Assembly: GCF_900104895.1 (NCBI RefSeq) | Contig: NZ_LT629742.1 | Span: 1,302,001 to 1,366,000 of the forward strand | Source of the DNA: Microterricola viridarii | GTDB taxonomy: Bacteria > Actinomycetota > Actinomycetes > Actinomycetales > Microbacteriaceae | Length of the DNA: 64,000 nucleotides | Direction of reading: 5' to 3' | In this document: positions 26,906 to 38,165 of the stretch, one piece after another | Layout: the number at the start of each line of letters is the position of its first letter | Numbering within the stretch: position 1 is the first letter of the stretch | Translations under genes and position numbers: made by a program | Notes under the pieces: model-generated | What the model saw: the letters and a program-made list of their open reading frames with translations, nothing else | What the model was told of the DNA's origin: nothing | Database searches by the model: none

Positions 26906-28234
26906 CTACAGCCGGCCGGCCGCCTTCAACGCGATGTAGCGGTCGGCGAGCGCCGGTGGCAGCGCGGCGGGCGCGGCCGTGACGACCTCCGCGCCACTCT
27001 GCCGGATGGCCGCGGAGACCCGCTCGACGTCCAGCAGCGCCTGCTCGGCCGCCGCCGCCCGGTAGATCTCGTTCCGGCTGCTGCGGGCGGATGCCGCCTG
27101 CAGCAGGGCGGGGTCGGTGACGGACGCCACCACCACCGTGTGCCGTTTGCTGAGCTCCGGCAGCACGGCGAGCAGGCCGCTGGCCGCCCCGGGCGCCTCG
27201 ATCGACGTGAGCAGCACCACGAGCGCGTGCCTGCTGGTCACCCCGCGCACCAGCGACGGCACCGCCGTCCAGTCCATCTCGATCAGCTCCGGCTCGATTC
27301 CCGCCATCGCGTCGACCATCCGGCTGAGTAGCTCCGGGCCGGACGCCCCCTGCACGCGGCCGCGCACGAGCCGGTCGTAGGCCAGCAGGTCGACCCGGTC
27401 GCCGGCGTGGCTGGCGAGGGCGGCCAGCAGCAGGGCGCTCTCGAAGGCCGTGTCCAGGCGCGGCTCGTCGGCGATGCGGGCGGCGGAGGTGCGGCCGCTG
27501 TCGATGACGATGACCACCCTGCGGTCCCGCTCCGGCCGCCAGGTGCGCACCATGAGCGAGGGCGCCAAGCTCGGGCTGCTGCGCCGGGCCGTCGCCCGCC
27601 AGTCGATGGAGCGCACGTCGTCGCCGCGCACGTACTCGCGCAGGCTGTCGAACTCGGTGCCCTGGCCGCGCAGCATGACCGCGGTGCGGCCGTCGAGCTC
27701 GCGCAGCCGAGCCAGCCGCGACGGCAGGTGCTTGCGGGAGTGGAACGGCGGCAGCACGCGCAGCCGGCCGGGCGCCTCGAGCGTCGCCTGGCGCGCGGCC
27801 AGGCCGAGCGGGCCGAGCGAACGGATCGTGATCTGCTCCACCCGGCGCTCCCCGCGCCGCGTCGGCGTGAGCCGGGTGCTGACGCGGCGGCGCTCGCCGG
27901 CCGGCAGAGCGATCCTCTGCCGGTTCGTGTCGGCCCCGGCCGAGGGCTGCCAGGCGTCGCGCACGACGCCGCGGAGCGCCCGGGTGCCCCGGTTGCCGAG
28001 GAACAGCTGCGCCTCCGCGCTCTCGCCGAGCCGCAGCCTGGCCGGCACGACGCGCTCGGCGGAGAGTAGCCGCGGCGAGGCGGCCAGCACCAGGTCGAGC
28101 GCCGCCAGCACCAGCACGAACGCCAGCCACACGCCGAGCACGGTCGCCGCATCCGCCAGCGAGTCGCCGCCGAGCGCCACGATGGGCACCACGCCGAGGG
28201 CGAGGAGCAGGACGAAGCGCGGGGTGATGGCCAT
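26906..28234 (-). CDS. DUF58 domain-containing protein (vWA-like)
   Basis: A 442-aa protein with two hydrophobic helices near the N-terminus (about 8-45), then a soluble domain. REYVRGDDVRSIDWRATAR (about residue 220) is the DUF58 signature, and VVIVIDSGRTS starts a vWA-like fold with a partial MIDAS. It is the standard partner of MoxR AAA+ ATPases, which are thought to remodel or insert vWA partners. ATG 28234 lies 2 bp after the moxR stop, so the two are co-translated. The exact target is unknown. Confidence 0.9.
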   Translation of the reverse strand: MAITPRFVLLLALGVVPIVALGGDSLADAATVLGVWLAFVLVLAALDLVLAASPRLLSAERVVPARLRLGESAEAQLFLGNRGTRALRGVVRDAWQPSAGADTNRQRIALPAGERRRVSTRLTPTRRGERRVEQITIRSLGPLGLAARQATLEAPGRLRVLPPFHSRKHLPSRLARLRELDGRTAVMLRGQGTEFDSLREYVRGDDVRSIDWRATARRSSPSLAPSLMVRTWRPERDRRVVIVIDSGRTSAARIADEPRLDTAFESALLLAALASHAGDRVDLLAYDRLVRGRVQGASGPELLSRMVDAMAGIEPELIEMDWTAVPSLVRGVTSRHALVVLLTSIEAPGAASGLLAVLPELSKRHTVVVASVTDPALLQAASARSSRNEIYRAAAAEQALLDVERVSAAIRQSGAEVVTAAPAALPPALADRYIALKAAGRL

Positions 28235-28236
28235 AG

Positions 28237-29225
<989 letters not shown>

Positions 29226-29229
<4 letters not shown>

Positions 29230-30551
29230 GGTTCCATTCTCTCTGTCGGAGGGGTCGAACTCGGAGCGGGCGAACTCGGCGGTGTCGTGCCGCGGATGAC
29301 GGCATTCTCGAGCCCGGCGAGCCGGTCCGAGAGCGCCAGCATTGCCGTGTCGTTCTGTGGCTGCTCGTCCACGAGCACGGAGCGCACGGCGTGGAGCGGC
29401 AGGCCCGTCGCGGCGGAGGCGGCCGCCACCACCTCGTCGAAGGAGGCGGTGCGGGCCAGGCCGAGCCGGCCGGCGATGCGCCCGATCGCGGCCAGGCGCA
29501 GCGCGTCGACGGCGCGGAGCCGGGCGGAGCTGCGGGCATAGAGCCGGGACCGGCCCTCCATCGTCTCGCTGGCGCGGACGGTGACGGGCAGGCGCTCCAG
29601 CACGAGCGGGCCGAAGCGCCGACCGTAGGCGACGGCGGCGGCGACGCCGGTGAGCACGAGCAAGGCCATCACCGGGGTGACCCAGCCGGGGCTGAGCTCG
29701 GCCATGCTCGGCGGGGCGCCGGCGGCGACGTCGGCGAGGGTGGGCAGGTACCAGACCAGGGTCGGCGCCTCGCCGAGCAGCCCGAGCGCGAGCGCCGCGT
29801 TGCCGGCGGCCGTGATCGACTCGTTGGCGAGGATCGCGGGGTCGGCGAGGAAGCTCAACCGGGCGTCCTGGTCGCCGCCCTGCACCAGCACGGAGGCCCC
29901 GGCGCCGTCGGTGAAGCAGCCGGCGTAGCCCGCGGCGTTGGCGGGAATCCGCAGCGTCTTCAGACCGGCCCCCGGCAGCGCGGCCACGCTGCCCGCCCGC
30001 TCGCCCGCCGCGCTCGCGCAGGAGGCGCCGGCCTCGATGGCCCGGTCGGCGGCGCTGACGCCGCCGAAGCCGATCTCGGGGGCGAGGCCCTGCAGCAGGG
30101 CGAAGCCCGGGTCGACGACGACGGTGTGGGCGGCGGCATCCTGCAGGCGGGCGATCTGCTCCGCGTCGAGGAGAGCGTTCTCGTCGTAGACGAGCAGTGT
30201 GGCGCCTCCCGCCGCGGCGGCCGTCGCCGCGAGGGCGGCGTCCAGGCTGTCGGCGGTGATGACGTCGACGCCCTGTGCCGCGAGCACCTCGGCCACCGCC
30301 TTCGCGCCGACGGGCGCCGGGTTGGCGCGGCCGAGGGCCGGACCGCCGGCGATGGCTGCGCCGTTCAGCAGCAGTGCGATCACGGCGACGACGAGGGCGC
30401 CGGCCGCGGCGGCCAGCCAGAACGCCGCCTTTCGGCCGCTGGCGCGCAGCGTCGGAGTGACGGCCGGGGCGAGGGCGGGGTCGAGTGCGGGGTCGAGTGC
30501 GGGAGCCGCGGCGGGGGCCGCAGTGGGGCGCCGGGCGCCGGTGTCGATCAC
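29226..30551 (-). CDS. DUF4350 domain-containing membrane protein
   Basis: A 441-aa protein. A Pro/Ala-rich N-terminal repeat (ALDPALDPALAP) precedes one helix (about 42-65), an extracellular ThiJ/GATase-like DUF4350 domain (about 70-250), a second helix (about 290) and a helical C-terminal cytoplasmic domain. Its role in the MoxR-DUF58 set is unknown; the position between DUF4129 and moxR, with ATGA overlaps on both sides, shows tight coupling. The domain call rests on layout and context. Confidence 0.82.
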
Positions 30552-31213
30552 GCGAGCACCGCCGGCTCCGGCAGGGCGGGCCTGGACGCCCGGAGGCGCT
30601 CGTCCAGGGCCTGCACGGCGCGGTAGTCGGCCTCGCTGCCCGGGTGGCCCAGATAACGGACCTCGTCGAAGGCGCGGGCGGCATCGGCCAGCGCGCGGCC
30701 CTCCTCCGGCAGGGCGCGGCCGGCCGCCGCGGCGAAGTCGGTGGCGGTGGTGCCCGGGCTCAGCGTGACGATGGTGCGATCGGCCAGGTCGGCGGCCAGG
30801 GCGCGGAACTGCTCGGCGATGGCGAGCGGCCAGTCCTGCCCGGCCGCGGCGGCGCGGGCGGCGGCGCGCATCTGCTCCGCGCTGCGGGTCTCGCGCTGCC
30901 CGAACAGCTCGCTCGCCGCGGAGCGCCGGTTCAGCCGCGGGACGCCCCAGACCAGCAGGGCGACGACGACGGCGGCCACGACGAGGATGACCGCCACCAG
31001 CGGCAGCCAGCCGCCGCCCGCGCCGTCCGCGCCGGCGAACAGGCTGCCCAACCAGTCGAAGAATGCCTGCGAGGCCCGGTCGAACCAGGTGGGCGCTGCG
31101 GCCCGGTACTCCGGCTTGGCCAGCTCCTCCAGCAGCAGCCGGTGTGCCTCGGGGGCGTCCGGGTCGACGGGGACGGACACGGCGATCGCCGACAGCGCGT
31201 GGGTTCCGATCAT
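30548..31213 (-). CDS. DUF4129 domain-containing protein
   Basis: A 221-aa protein with an extracellular N-terminal segment, one strong membrane helix (about residues 68-93) and a cytoplasmic helical domain. The domain has [19 protein letters not shown] and [19 protein letters not shown], where the R(Y/F)xG pattern is typical of DUF4129 (a transglutaminase-associated domain). Its ATG overlaps the stop of the GDPD-type membrane gene (31210-31213). It is probably part of the same operon, which runs leftward to DUF58. Confidence 0.85.
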   Translation of the reverse strand: MIGTHALSAIAVSVPVDPDAPEAHRLLLEELAKPEYRAAAPTWFDRASQAFFDWLGSLFAGADGAGGGWLPLVAVILVVAAVVVALLVWGVPRLNRRSAASELFGQRETRSAEQMRAAARAAAAGQDWPLAIAEQFRALAADLADRTIVTLSPGTTATDFAAAAGRALPEEGRALADAARAFDEVRYLGHPGSEADYRAVQALDERLRASRPALPEPAVLA

Positions 31214-32421
31214 GCGGCGGTCTGCGCGGCGTGCGGAACCAGGTACGGGTCGGCGACGCCCTGCTCGCCGAGCTCGCGGGCCTCGACGAAGCGCAACAGC
31301 TCGAGGTCGAGCCCTTCCTTGCGCATGCGGAGGTCGATGTAGATCAGCGCCACCGCCGCCGACTGCGCGACGACGGCGATCGACGTGATGATGAGGGTGA
31401 CGAGCATGAGCAGCAGGTAGGAGGCGGCGGCCGGGCCGATCGTGCCGAGCACGTCGTTGGGGTCGATGAAGGTGGCCGCGAAGCCGTAGAGCAGCGAGAC
31501 CGGGGTCGTCACGATCTGGGAAGCCAGGTTGACGATGAAGCCGACGAGGAACTGCACGCCGAGCGTCTTCCAGAAGTAGCCGCGGGTCAGCGACCAGGAG
31601 CGGGCGACGGCGGTGCCGACGCCGAGCCGTTCGAGCATGATCAGGCAGGGGGTGAGGGAGGTCTTCACGGTCAGCCAGGCCAGCAGCGCCACCACGCCGA
31701 GCCCGAGCAGCACGCCGACAGCGATCGTCAGGCCGAGCAGCTGCACTCCCTGCACGGCCAGCAGCACCACGATGCCGACGGCGGCGGCGATGATGACGAC
31801 GTACCCGGCGGCGAGCAGCAGCACCCAGCCGAGCAGCGGCCAGATCCGGCGCAGCGCGGTCTTCCACAGGGCGAACAGGGTGAGCTTCTCCCCGAGCGTC
31901 GCGCGGGCCACCTCCAGCACGATGACGCCCTGCAGCACGGCGGATGCCAGCACGGTCAGCAGCACGGGGATGAGCGCGGCGAGGAGGATCGCCGTCACGG
32001 CGCCGGCGGCGACGGCATCCGACTCCGCGGCGCTCGCCCGCTCCATCCGGTCGATGGCGATGAAGGTCACGGGTCCGAGCACGAGCAGCGAGACGAGCAC
32101 CGAGAGGGCCTGCACGAGCAGCGCGCTGCCGAAGGTGGCCTTCGGGTTGCGGCGGAGCACCTGGAACGGGGCGCCGAGCAGCGTGCCGAAGCCGAGCGGG
32201 CGCAGCGGGATGAGCCCGGGCTTGGGCGGCGGGGTCCAGCCCGGCGCCTGGCCGTACGGCGCCTGCCCGTAGGACGGCTGGCCGTACGGCGCCTGGCCGT
32301 ACGGCGCCTGGCCGTACGGCGCCTGGCCGTACGGCGCCTGGCCGTACGGGGGCTGCCCCGGCACTGCGCGGCCGGGCTGGCCCTGCTCCGAGGGCGACTG
32401 CCAGCTCTGCTCGTCGGTCAT
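31210..32421 (-). CDS. GDPD-membrane-domain-like polytopic protein with PYGQA repeats
   Basis: A 403-aa protein. Residues about 17-63 are a Pro/Tyr/Gly/Gln-rich tract of PYGQA repeats. After [23 protein letters not shown] come about six membrane helices of the kind called glycerophosphoryl diester phosphodiesterase membrane domain. The catalytic GDPD domain is absent, so enzymatic activity is not expected. I chose ATG 32421 over ATG 32430. It is divergent from mtrA and is the first gene of the leftward operon DUF4129-DUF4350-MoxR-DUF58, all overlapping or closely spaced. Confidence 0.8.
   Translation of the reverse strand: MTDEQSWQSPSEQGQPGRAVPGQPPYGQAPYGQAPYGQAPYGQAPYGQPSYGQAPYGQAPGWTPPPKPGLIPLRPLGFGTLLGAPFQVLRRNPKATFGSALLVQALSVLVSLLVLGPVTFIAIDRMERASAAESDAVAAGAVTAILLAALIPVLLTVLASAVLQGVIVLEVARATLGEKLTLFALWKTALRRIWPLLGWVLLLAAGYVVIIAAAVGIVVLLAVQGVQLLGLTIAVGVLLGLGVVALLAWLTVKTSLTPCLIMLERLGVGTAVARSWSLTRGYFWKTLGVQFLVGFIVNLASQIVTTPVSLLYGFAATFIDPNDVLGTIGPAAASYLLLMLVTLIITSIAVVAQSAAVALIYIDLRMRKEGLDLELLRFVEARELGEQGVADPYLVPHAAQTAA
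32251..32355 (-). repeat. 15-bp tandem repeats encoding PYGQA
   Basis: Seven consecutive 15-bp units are present; five match GCCGTACGGCGCCTG exactly, and the units at 32266 and 32341 are variants. They encode a cytoplasmic N-terminal PYGQA tract in the GDPD-like membrane protein. The period keeps the reading frame, so repeat number can vary freely. Confidence 0.92.
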
Positions 32422-32529
32422 ACCGCCCATGCTGCCACATCACGGCCCCTGGAGGCCCGGACTGCACTACTGTTGTCCCAAAGCATGCCGCTGCATGAAT
32501 ATGTGCACGGCCTCAGCGGGAATGGATGC

Positions 32530-33207
32530 ATGAGCGCACGGATTTTGGTCGTCGATGACGACACCGCACTGGCGGAGATGATTGGCATCGTCTTGCGCAG
32601 CGAGGGCTTCGAGCCCAGCTTCTGCGCAGATGGCGCGCTCGCGCTGGACGCCTTCCGGCAGAACAAGCCCGACCTGGTGCTGCTCGACCTGATGCTGCCC
32701 GGCCGCGACGGCATCGAGGTGTGCACGCTGATCCGCGCCGAGTCCGGCACCCCCGTGATCATGCTCACCGCCAAGTCCGACACCACCGACGTGGTCAAGG
32801 GCCTGGAATCCGGTGCCGACGACTACATGGTCAAGCCGTTCAACCCCAAGGAGCTGGTGGCCCGCATCCGCACGCGCCTGCGGCCGAGCGCCGCGGCATC
32901 CGAGACGCTGCAGGTCGGCGACCTGGTGGTGGATGCCGCCGGGCACGAGGTGCGCCGCGGCGAGGAGCGCATCAACCTCACCCCGCTGGAATTCGACCTC
33001 CTGCTCGCGCTGGCCTCCAAGCCGCAGCAGGTGTTCACCCGCGAGATGCTGCTCGAGCAGGTCTGGGGCTACCACTACAAGGCAGACACCCGGCTGGTGA
33101 ACGTGCATGTGCAGCGCCTGCGCGCCAAGGTCGAGCACGACCCGGACAACCCCCGCATCGTCATGACGGTGCGCGGGGTCGGCTACCGGGCCGGCGCCGC
33201 CAACTGA
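32530..33207 (+). CDS. mtrA: Two-component response regulator MtrA
   Basis: A 225-aa OmpR/PhoB-type regulator. The receiver domain has acidic residues DDD (9-11), phospho-acceptor Asp53 in LLDLMLPG and Lys102 in VKPF. The winged-helix domain contains INLTPLEFDLLLALAS and ends with the RVGYR-like RGVGYRAG. With MtrB and LpqB it controls cell-wall homeostasis, division and, in mycobacteria, oriC and wall hydrolases. I chose ATG 32530 since the receiver begins at once; the frame continues upstream. It is followed 3 bp later by mtrB. Confidence 0.95.
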   Translation: MSARILVVDDDTALAEMIGIVLRSEGFEPSFCADGALALDAFRQNKPDLVLLDLMLPGRDGIEVCTLIRAESGTPVIMLTAKSDTTDVVKGLESGADDYMVKPFNPKELVARIRTRLRPSAAASETLQVGDLVVDAAGHEVRRGEERINLTPLEFDLLLALASKPQQVFTREMLLEQVWGYHYKADTRLVNVHVQRLRAKVEHDPDNPRIVMTVRGVGYRAGAAN

Positions 33208-33210
33208 CCC

Positions 33211-34818
33211 ATGGTTGATTGGCGCTCCTGGCGCAGCTGGCCGCAGCGGGCGGTCAGGGCCTGGCGGGAGTCGCTGCAGTTCCGCACCGTGCTCATCTCG
33301 CTCGGGCTCTCCAGTGTGGCGATCCTGCTCACCGGGCTCTACCTCTCCGTGAGCGTCAGCAACAACCTGTTCCAGGCGCGGCTCGACCAAGTGCTCGGCG
33401 ACTCCTCGCGCGCCGTCGCCACCGCCCAGCAACTCGTCGACGCCTCCGACGCCACCGACCGCGCCGCCATGCTCGGCGTGATGAACAGCGCCCGCAACGC
33501 CATGAGCGCGAGCTCCGCCAGCCGGCTGGTCGCCGGCTTCCGGGTGCCCGGCCAGGAGCCGAGCCCGATCGCCCCGCTGGACTTCGTGCCGTCGACGCTG
33601 CGCACCGGGGTGATCACCCCGGAGCTGCAGCAGCGCGTCCGCGACAACGCCGACGAGCAGTTCTGGCAGTCGGTCAGCCTGCAGACGCCGGAGGGGGCGA
33701 CGGTGCCCGGTATCGTCGTCGGCTCGCAGCTGGTGCTGCCCACCGCCGGCCGCTACGAGATCTACATCGCGTACAGCCTGGCCGACGCCGAGCAGACGCT
33801 CGGCTTCGTGCAGCAGACGGCCGCCGTCGCCGCGATCGCCCTGCTGCTCCTGATCGGCGCGGTGACCTGGGTCGTCGTGCGCCTCGTGGTGACACCGATC
33901 CGGGTCGCGGCGGAGACCAGTGAGCGCCTGGCAGCCGGCGAGCTCGAGGTGCGCATCCCGGAGAAGGGCGAGGATGTCATCGCGACACTGGCCCGCTCCT
34001 TCAACGGCATGGCCGACAGCCTGCAGGCGCAGATCAAGAAGCTCGCCGACCTCAGCGAGGTGCAGCAGCGATTCGTCTCCGACGTCTCGCACGAGCTGCG
34101 CACTCCGCTGACCACCATCCGACTGGCCGGGGACGTGCTCTACGACCAGCGCGAGAGCTTCCCGCCGGCCACCGAGCGCACCGCGGAGCTGCTGCACACC
34201 CAGGTGCAGCGCTTCGAGCTGCTGCTGGCCGACCTGCTCGAGATCAGCCGCTACGACGCCGGCTCCGTCGCCCTCGACCTGGAGCCGACCAGCCTCGTGC
34301 ACATCGTCGAGGAGACGATCGAGTCGATGGGCGAGCTGGCCGCACAGAACGGCACCGAGCTGCGCCTGGTCGCCCCCGGCGGGCACCTGCCGGCCCAGCT
34401 CGACCCGCGCCGCATTCGCCGCATCGTGAGCAACCTGCTCGGCAACGCCATCGAGCACAGCGAGGGCAAGCCGATCGTGCTGTTCGTGGACAGCACGGCC
34501 AGCGCGGTCGCCCTCACCGTGCGCGACTACGGCGTCGGCATGAAGGAGGGCGAGGCCGCCCGCGTCTTCGACCGCTTCTGGCGTGCGGACCCCTCGCGCA
34601 AGCGCACCATCGGCGGCACCGGCCTCGGCCTGCCCATCTCGCTCGAGGACGCGATGCTGCACGGCGGAACGATCGACGTCTGGTCGGCCCCCGGCGCCGG
34701 CTCGGCGTTCCGGCTGACGCTCCCGCGCGTGCACGGGCGCCCGATGGGGGAGTCCCCGCTGCCGCTGCCGCCGGAAGACGCGGGCCGCAACCGGCCGGAA
34801 CAGGGAGGATCCTCGTGA
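33211..34818 (+). CDS. mtrB: Sensor histidine kinase MtrB
   Basis: A 535-aa membrane kinase. Helix 1 (about 28-50), an extracytoplasmic sensor region, helix 2 (about 205-230), then a HAMP domain (TPIRVAAETSERLAAGELEVRI). The dimerisation/phospho-acceptor site is SDVSHELRTP (His294), the N box NLLGNAIEH is near residue 408, and the ATP lid follows DYGVGMKEG and GGTGLGL. It phosphorylates MtrA. Its stop overlaps the lpqB GTG, so MtrA, MtrB and LpqB are made from one transcript. Confidence 0.95.
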   Translation: MVDWRSWRSWPQRAVRAWRESLQFRTVLISLGLSSVAILLTGLYLSVSVSNNLFQARLDQVLGDSSRAVATAQQLVDASDATDRAAMLGVMNSARNAMSASSASRLVAGFRVPGQEPSPIAPLDFVPSTLRTGVITPELQQRVRDNADEQFWQSVSLQTPEGATVPGIVVGSQLVLPTAGRYEIYIAYSLADAEQTLGFVQQTAAVAAIALLLLIGAVTWVVVRLVVTPIRVAAETSERLAAGELEVRIPEKGEDVIATLARSFNGMADSLQAQIKKLADLSEVQQRFVSDVSHELRTPLTTIRLAGDVLYDQRESFPPATERTAELLHTQVQRFELLLADLLEISRYDAGSVALDLEPTSLVHIVEETIESMGELAAQNGTELRLVAPGGHLPAQLDPRRIRRIVSNLLGNAIEHSEGKPIVLFVDSTASAVALTVRDYGVGMKEGEAARVFDRFWRADPSRKRTIGGTGLGLPISLEDAMLHGGTIDVWSAPGAGSAFRLTLPRVHGRPMGESPLPLPPEDAGRNRPEQGGSS

Positions 34819-36515
34819 GGAACAGATCCAGGCTCGCCGCCGTCGCCGCACTGCTCGCCCTTGCCCTGGCCGGCTGCGCCGGCATCCCGAGCTCCGGCGG
34901 CGTGCACGCCGGGCGGGGCGTGGAGAATGAGGTCAGCCCCGAGTTCGACTTCCTCGCCCGCAGCCCGCAGCCCGGCGCCACCCAGGAGGAGATCCTGCTC
35001 GGCTTCGTGGAGGCCGCGGCCAGCCCGCACGACCGCTACGCGGTGGCCAAGGAATACCTCACCCCCGAGTTCTCCGCCGAGTGGGACCCGGACTCCAGCG
35101 CCCTCATCGACAGCGGCACCCTGCGCAGCACGCAGCCGCAGGGCGCGGATTCCATAGCCCTCACCGTGTCGGCGCTCGCCGACGTGAGCGCGACCGGGGA
35201 CTTCGTGCAGCGCGAGGAGCCCACCACACAGGTGCTCGGCTACGAGTTCAGCCGGGTCGGCGAGCAGTGGCGCATCAGCAGCGCGCCGCAGGGGATCCTC
35301 GTCGACCAGCCCACCTTCGCGCTCGTCTTCGGCAGCTACCCGCTCTATTTCTTCGACCCGACGTTCAGCTACCTGGTGCCCGACCTGCGCTGGTTCCCCC
35401 GCCGCACGTCGACACCGACGGTCATCGTCAAGGCACTGCTCAGCGGCCCGAGCGACTGGCTGGCCGACGCCGTGCAGTCCGCGTTCCCGGAGGGCACCGC
35501 GCTGGCGTCGGACTCCGTGCGCATCGTCGCGCGCGACGCCATCGTCGACCTCTCGCCCGGCGTGCTGCAGACCGAGGCGGTGCAGTTGAGCCGGATGCGG
35601 TTGCAGCTGCGCGAGAGCCTGCGCAACGTCTCGGCGATCTCCGGGGTGGCCATCACCGTCGATCAGATCGAGCAGCAGATCCCCGAGGTGCCGGGCACCG
35701 TGATCACCGACCCGCACGTCGACCCGCGGGCGCTCATCCTGCGCGACGGCCAGATCGGCTACCTGGCCACCACCGGCGACACCATCACGCCGCTGGAGCA
35801 GTCGGCCCAGATCACGGCGCTGAACCCCACGGCCGTGAACCTCGGCGTCCGGCAGCAATCCGGCGACACGGCGGCCGTGCTGAGCGCAGACGGCGTGCAC
35901 GTCGCGCGCGCAGGCAGCGATGCGCGACTGTTGGACGACCGGGCGGGACTGATCGCCCCCGCCGTCGACGTGTTCGGCTACGTCTGGTCGGTGCCGGCCG
36001 ATGCGCCGGGGGAGCTGCTGGCGTTCGCGCCGGACGGCTCGGAGCACGTCGTCGGCACGAGCTGGCCCGACGCCACCCAGATCACCTCCATCGCACTCTC
36101 CCGCGACGGCACCCGCCTGCTCGCCCTCTACCGGGCGGGTGACGCGACCCGGCTGGTGGCGGCCGCCGTGCAGCGCCGCGACGGCGAGGGGCGCAACGCC
36201 CCGCTCAAACTGGGCATCCCGCTCGAGCTCGCCATCCCGGCAGAGACCCCGCTCGGCACGGCCTGGGTGAACGAGCTGACGGTGGCGACGCTGACCCGCG
36301 GGGAGGGCGAGGAGACGCTGATCACGACACAACAGCTGGGCGGGCCGAGCTCCGAGATCGAGGGCTCACCCGGCGCCACCACCCTGAGCGGCGGCAACGC
36401 GACTCGGGAGCTGCGGCTGCTCACCGCCGACGGGGTGCTGCTGCAGCGCCGCGGGCTGACCTGGCAGCCGCGCCTGGACGGCGTGGCGGTGCTGGGGGTC
36501 TCGCTCGGGCGCTAG
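34815..36515 (+). CDS. lpqB: Lipoprotein LpqB (MtrAB accessory)
   Basis: A 566-aa lipoprotein with signal peptide and lipobox LALAGC (lipidated Cys21). An N-terminal region is followed by a GerMN domain (about 190-290) and a C-terminal beta-propeller-like LpqB domain. LpqB binds the MtrB sensor domain and modulates MtrA phosphorylation in mycobacteria. GTG 34815 overlaps the mtrB stop, and GGAGGA lies 5 nt upstream. It is the last gene of the mtrAB operon before comF. Confidence 0.93.
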   Translation: MRNRSRLAAVAALLALALAGCAGIPSSGGVHAGRGVENEVSPEFDFLARSPQPGATQEEILLGFVEAAASPHDRYAVAKEYLTPEFSAEWDPDSSALIDSGTLRSTQPQGADSIALTVSALADVSATGDFVQREEPTTQVLGYEFSRVGEQWRISSAPQGILVDQPTFALVFGSYPLYFFDPTFSYLVPDLRWFPRRTSTPTVIVKALLSGPSDWLADAVQSAFPEGTALASDSVRIVARDAIVDLSPGVLQTEAVQLSRMRLQLRESLRNVSAISGVAITVDQIEQQIPEVPGTVITDPHVDPRALILRDGQIGYLATTGDTITPLEQSAQITALNPTAVNLGVRQQSGDTAAVLSADGVHVARAGSDARLLDDRAGLIAPAVDVFGYVWSVPADAPGELLAFAPDGSEHVVGTSWPDATQITSIALSRDGTRLLALYRAGDATRLVAAAVQRRDGEGRNAPLKLGIPLELAIPAETPLGTAWVNELTVATLTRGEGEETLITTQQLGGPSSEIEGSPGATTLSGGNATRELRLLTADGVLLQRRGLTWQPRLDGVAVLGVSLGR

Positions 36516-36528
36516 GCCCGTTCCGCGC

Positions 36529-36575
36529 GGCCTGTTGTGCACAGCGCCCGCGCGCGGCGGGTCCGTGCACAGGCC
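36529..36575 (+). other. Imperfect hairpin between lpqB and comF
   Basis: The arm starting GGCCTG (36529) pairs with GTGCACAGGCC (36565-36575) over about 11 bp with a 3-nt bulge, enclosing a GC-rich inner stem. There is no T-run. It may attenuate read-through from lpqB. A TTGTGCACA, one base from a DnaA box, is part of the left arm. Confidence 0.35.
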
Positions 36576-36621
36576 GGGCCGGCTCCGCGCGGGCGCCGCC
36601 GCAGTGGGCCAGCATGGCGCC

Positions 36622-37377
36622 ATGGCCTCGCTGCTGCCGCCCCTGCCGCCCACACTGAGCTCGGCCCTGAACGCGGCGCTGAACTCATCGCTGAACTCGG
36701 CACTGCGCACCGCGCTCGCCGAGGCTGTCGCCGTCTTCGCCCCGAGCGAGTGCGTCGGCTGCGGCCGCCCGGAGCGGGGGCTCTGCCCCGGCTGTGCCGC
36801 CGCCTTCGCGGCATCCGTCCCGCACCCCGCGGAGCGGCTCGGCCAGCGGGTGTGGTGCGGCCTCGACTACGCCGGCCCCGCCCGGCGGGCGCTACTCGCT
36901 TTCAAGGACGCCGGGCGCACCGAGGCCGCCCGGCCGCTGGCCGTCCCGCTCGCCGCGGCCATCGCGGCCGCCGTGGCCGAGGCGCCGGCCGGTGCCCCGA
37001 TCGAGCTGGTCTGCGTGCCATCGGATGCCGCGGCGCTGCGCCGACGCGGCTACCACCCGGTCGGCAGCCTGCTCGCCGCGGCCGGGCTGCGCGGTGCCCC
37101 GCTGCTCGCCCACGCCGCCTCGCACCGCGACCAGGTCGGCCTCGGCCGCGGCGCCCGCCGCGACAACCTGGACGGGGCGCTGCGGCTGCGCCGGGGCACG
37201 GCCTCCCTGGCCGGGCGCCGCCTGCTCCTGGTGGACGACATCCTCACCACGGGGGCCACCGCGGCCGAGGCCGTGCGCGCCCTGCGGGCCGCGGGCGGCA
37301 CCGTCTGCGGCGTCGCGGTGCTGGCCGACACCCGCCTGCGCAACCCTCCGGCCGAGACTCGTGGCACCTTCGGATGA
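36622..37377 (+). CDS. ComF family phosphoribosyltransferase-like protein
   Basis: A 251-aa protein with an N-terminal Cys-rich zinc region (CVGCGRPERGLCPGC, about residues 44-58) and a type I phosphoribosyltransferase domain with the PRPP loop LLLVDDILTTGAT (about 203-215). ComF homologues help DNA uptake in competent bacteria; in actinobacteria the gene is conserved between lpqB and hpf with unknown role. I chose ATG 36622. It matches the expected length of about 220-250 residues. The Asn/Leu-rich start (SSALNAALNSSLNSAL) is an unusual repetitive extension. Confidence 0.88.
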   Translation: MASLLPPLPPTLSSALNAALNSSLNSALRTALAEAVAVFAPSECVGCGRPERGLCPGCAAAFAASVPHPAERLGQRVWCGLDYAGPARRALLAFKDAGRTEAARPLAVPLAAAIAAAVAEAPAGAPIELVCVPSDAAALRRRGYHPVGSLLAAAGLRGAPLLAHAASHRDQVGLGRGARRDNLDGALRLRRGTASLAGRRLLLVDDILTTGATAAEAVRALRAAGGTVCGVAVLADTRLRNPPAETRGTFG

Positions 37378-37478
37378 AATGGCGATGACTTTCCCTGGGG
37401 CAGCGACTACGGTGGGCCTAAAGGCGAGAAAGGTCCGCCCAGTAGACGCCGGGCGGCACGCCTGTCTGGGAGGTCGTC

Positions 37479-38147
37479 ATGGAAATTAACATCGTCGGAC
37501 GCAACCTGGGAATCACCGATCGTTTTCGGGACTACGCAACAGAGAAGGCCGAGAAGGTCGCAAATCTGGCCGAGAAGGCACAGGTACTCGAGATCAAGGT
37601 AAGCCGCCAGAGCCAGGCCAACGGCTCCGTGCGCAGTGACCGGGTGGAGCTCACGCTGATCGGCAAGGGACCACTGGTCCGCGCCGAGGCCGAGGGCTCA
37701 GACAAGTACGCCGCGTTCGATGTCGCACTCGGCCGATTGTTGGAGCGGGTCCGCCGCGCCAAGGATCGGCGCAAGGTGCATCGTGGCAACCACCGGCCGA
37801 TCTCGCTGCGCGAGGCCAGCACGGGAGGTTTCGAGGCCGTGCACATCGAGCCGGCCGACGCCGAGGTGCTGGAGCAGGTGCGAACGGGCTCTGTTCCCGT
37901 TGTGGGCGAGGCAGGCGGCGAGGGGGACGAGCAGGACTACACGCCCGTCGTCATCCGGCGCAAGCTCTTCGCCTCCATCCCCATGTCGATCGACGACGCC
38001 CTCTACAACATGGAACTGGTCGGGCACGACTTCTACCTGTTCCACGACATCGAGACCGACCGCCCGAGCGTCGTCTACCGGCGCAAGGGCTGGGACTACG
38101 GCGTGATCGGGCTCGGAGACGCCGAGTTGGAGGCCGTCTCCGCCTGA
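37479..38147 (+). CDS. hpf: Long-form ribosome hibernation promoting factor
   Basis: A 222-aa protein. An N-terminal S30AE domain (about 1-105) precedes a linker and the C-terminal dimerisation domain ([11 protein letters not shown] to WDYGVIGL, about 160-215). It inactivates 70S ribosomes by joining them as 100S dimers in stationary phase or starvation. ATG 37479 has the strong Shine-Dalgarno GGGAGG 6 nt upstream. TACGGT near 37410 may be its -10, giving a 5' leader of about 60 nt. It is followed by a hairpin and secA. Confidence 0.95.
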   Translation: MEINIVGRNLGITDRFRDYATEKAEKVANLAEKAQVLEIKVSRQSQANGSVRSDRVELTLIGKGPLVRAEAEGSDKYAAFDVALGRLLERVRRAKDRRKVHRGNHRPISLREASTGGFEAVHIEPADAEVLEQVRTGSVPVVGEAGGEGDEQDYTPVVIRRKLFASIPMSIDDALYNMELVGHDFYLFHDIETDRPSVVYRRKGWDYGVIGLGDAELEAVSA

Positions 38148-38165
38148 GTGCCGTCGCAGGTCGCC

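Noticed and set aside
32251-32355. CRISPR-like repeat array
   Set aside because: Units are contiguous, 15 bp and in frame, with no spacers; they encode a PYGQA protein tract.
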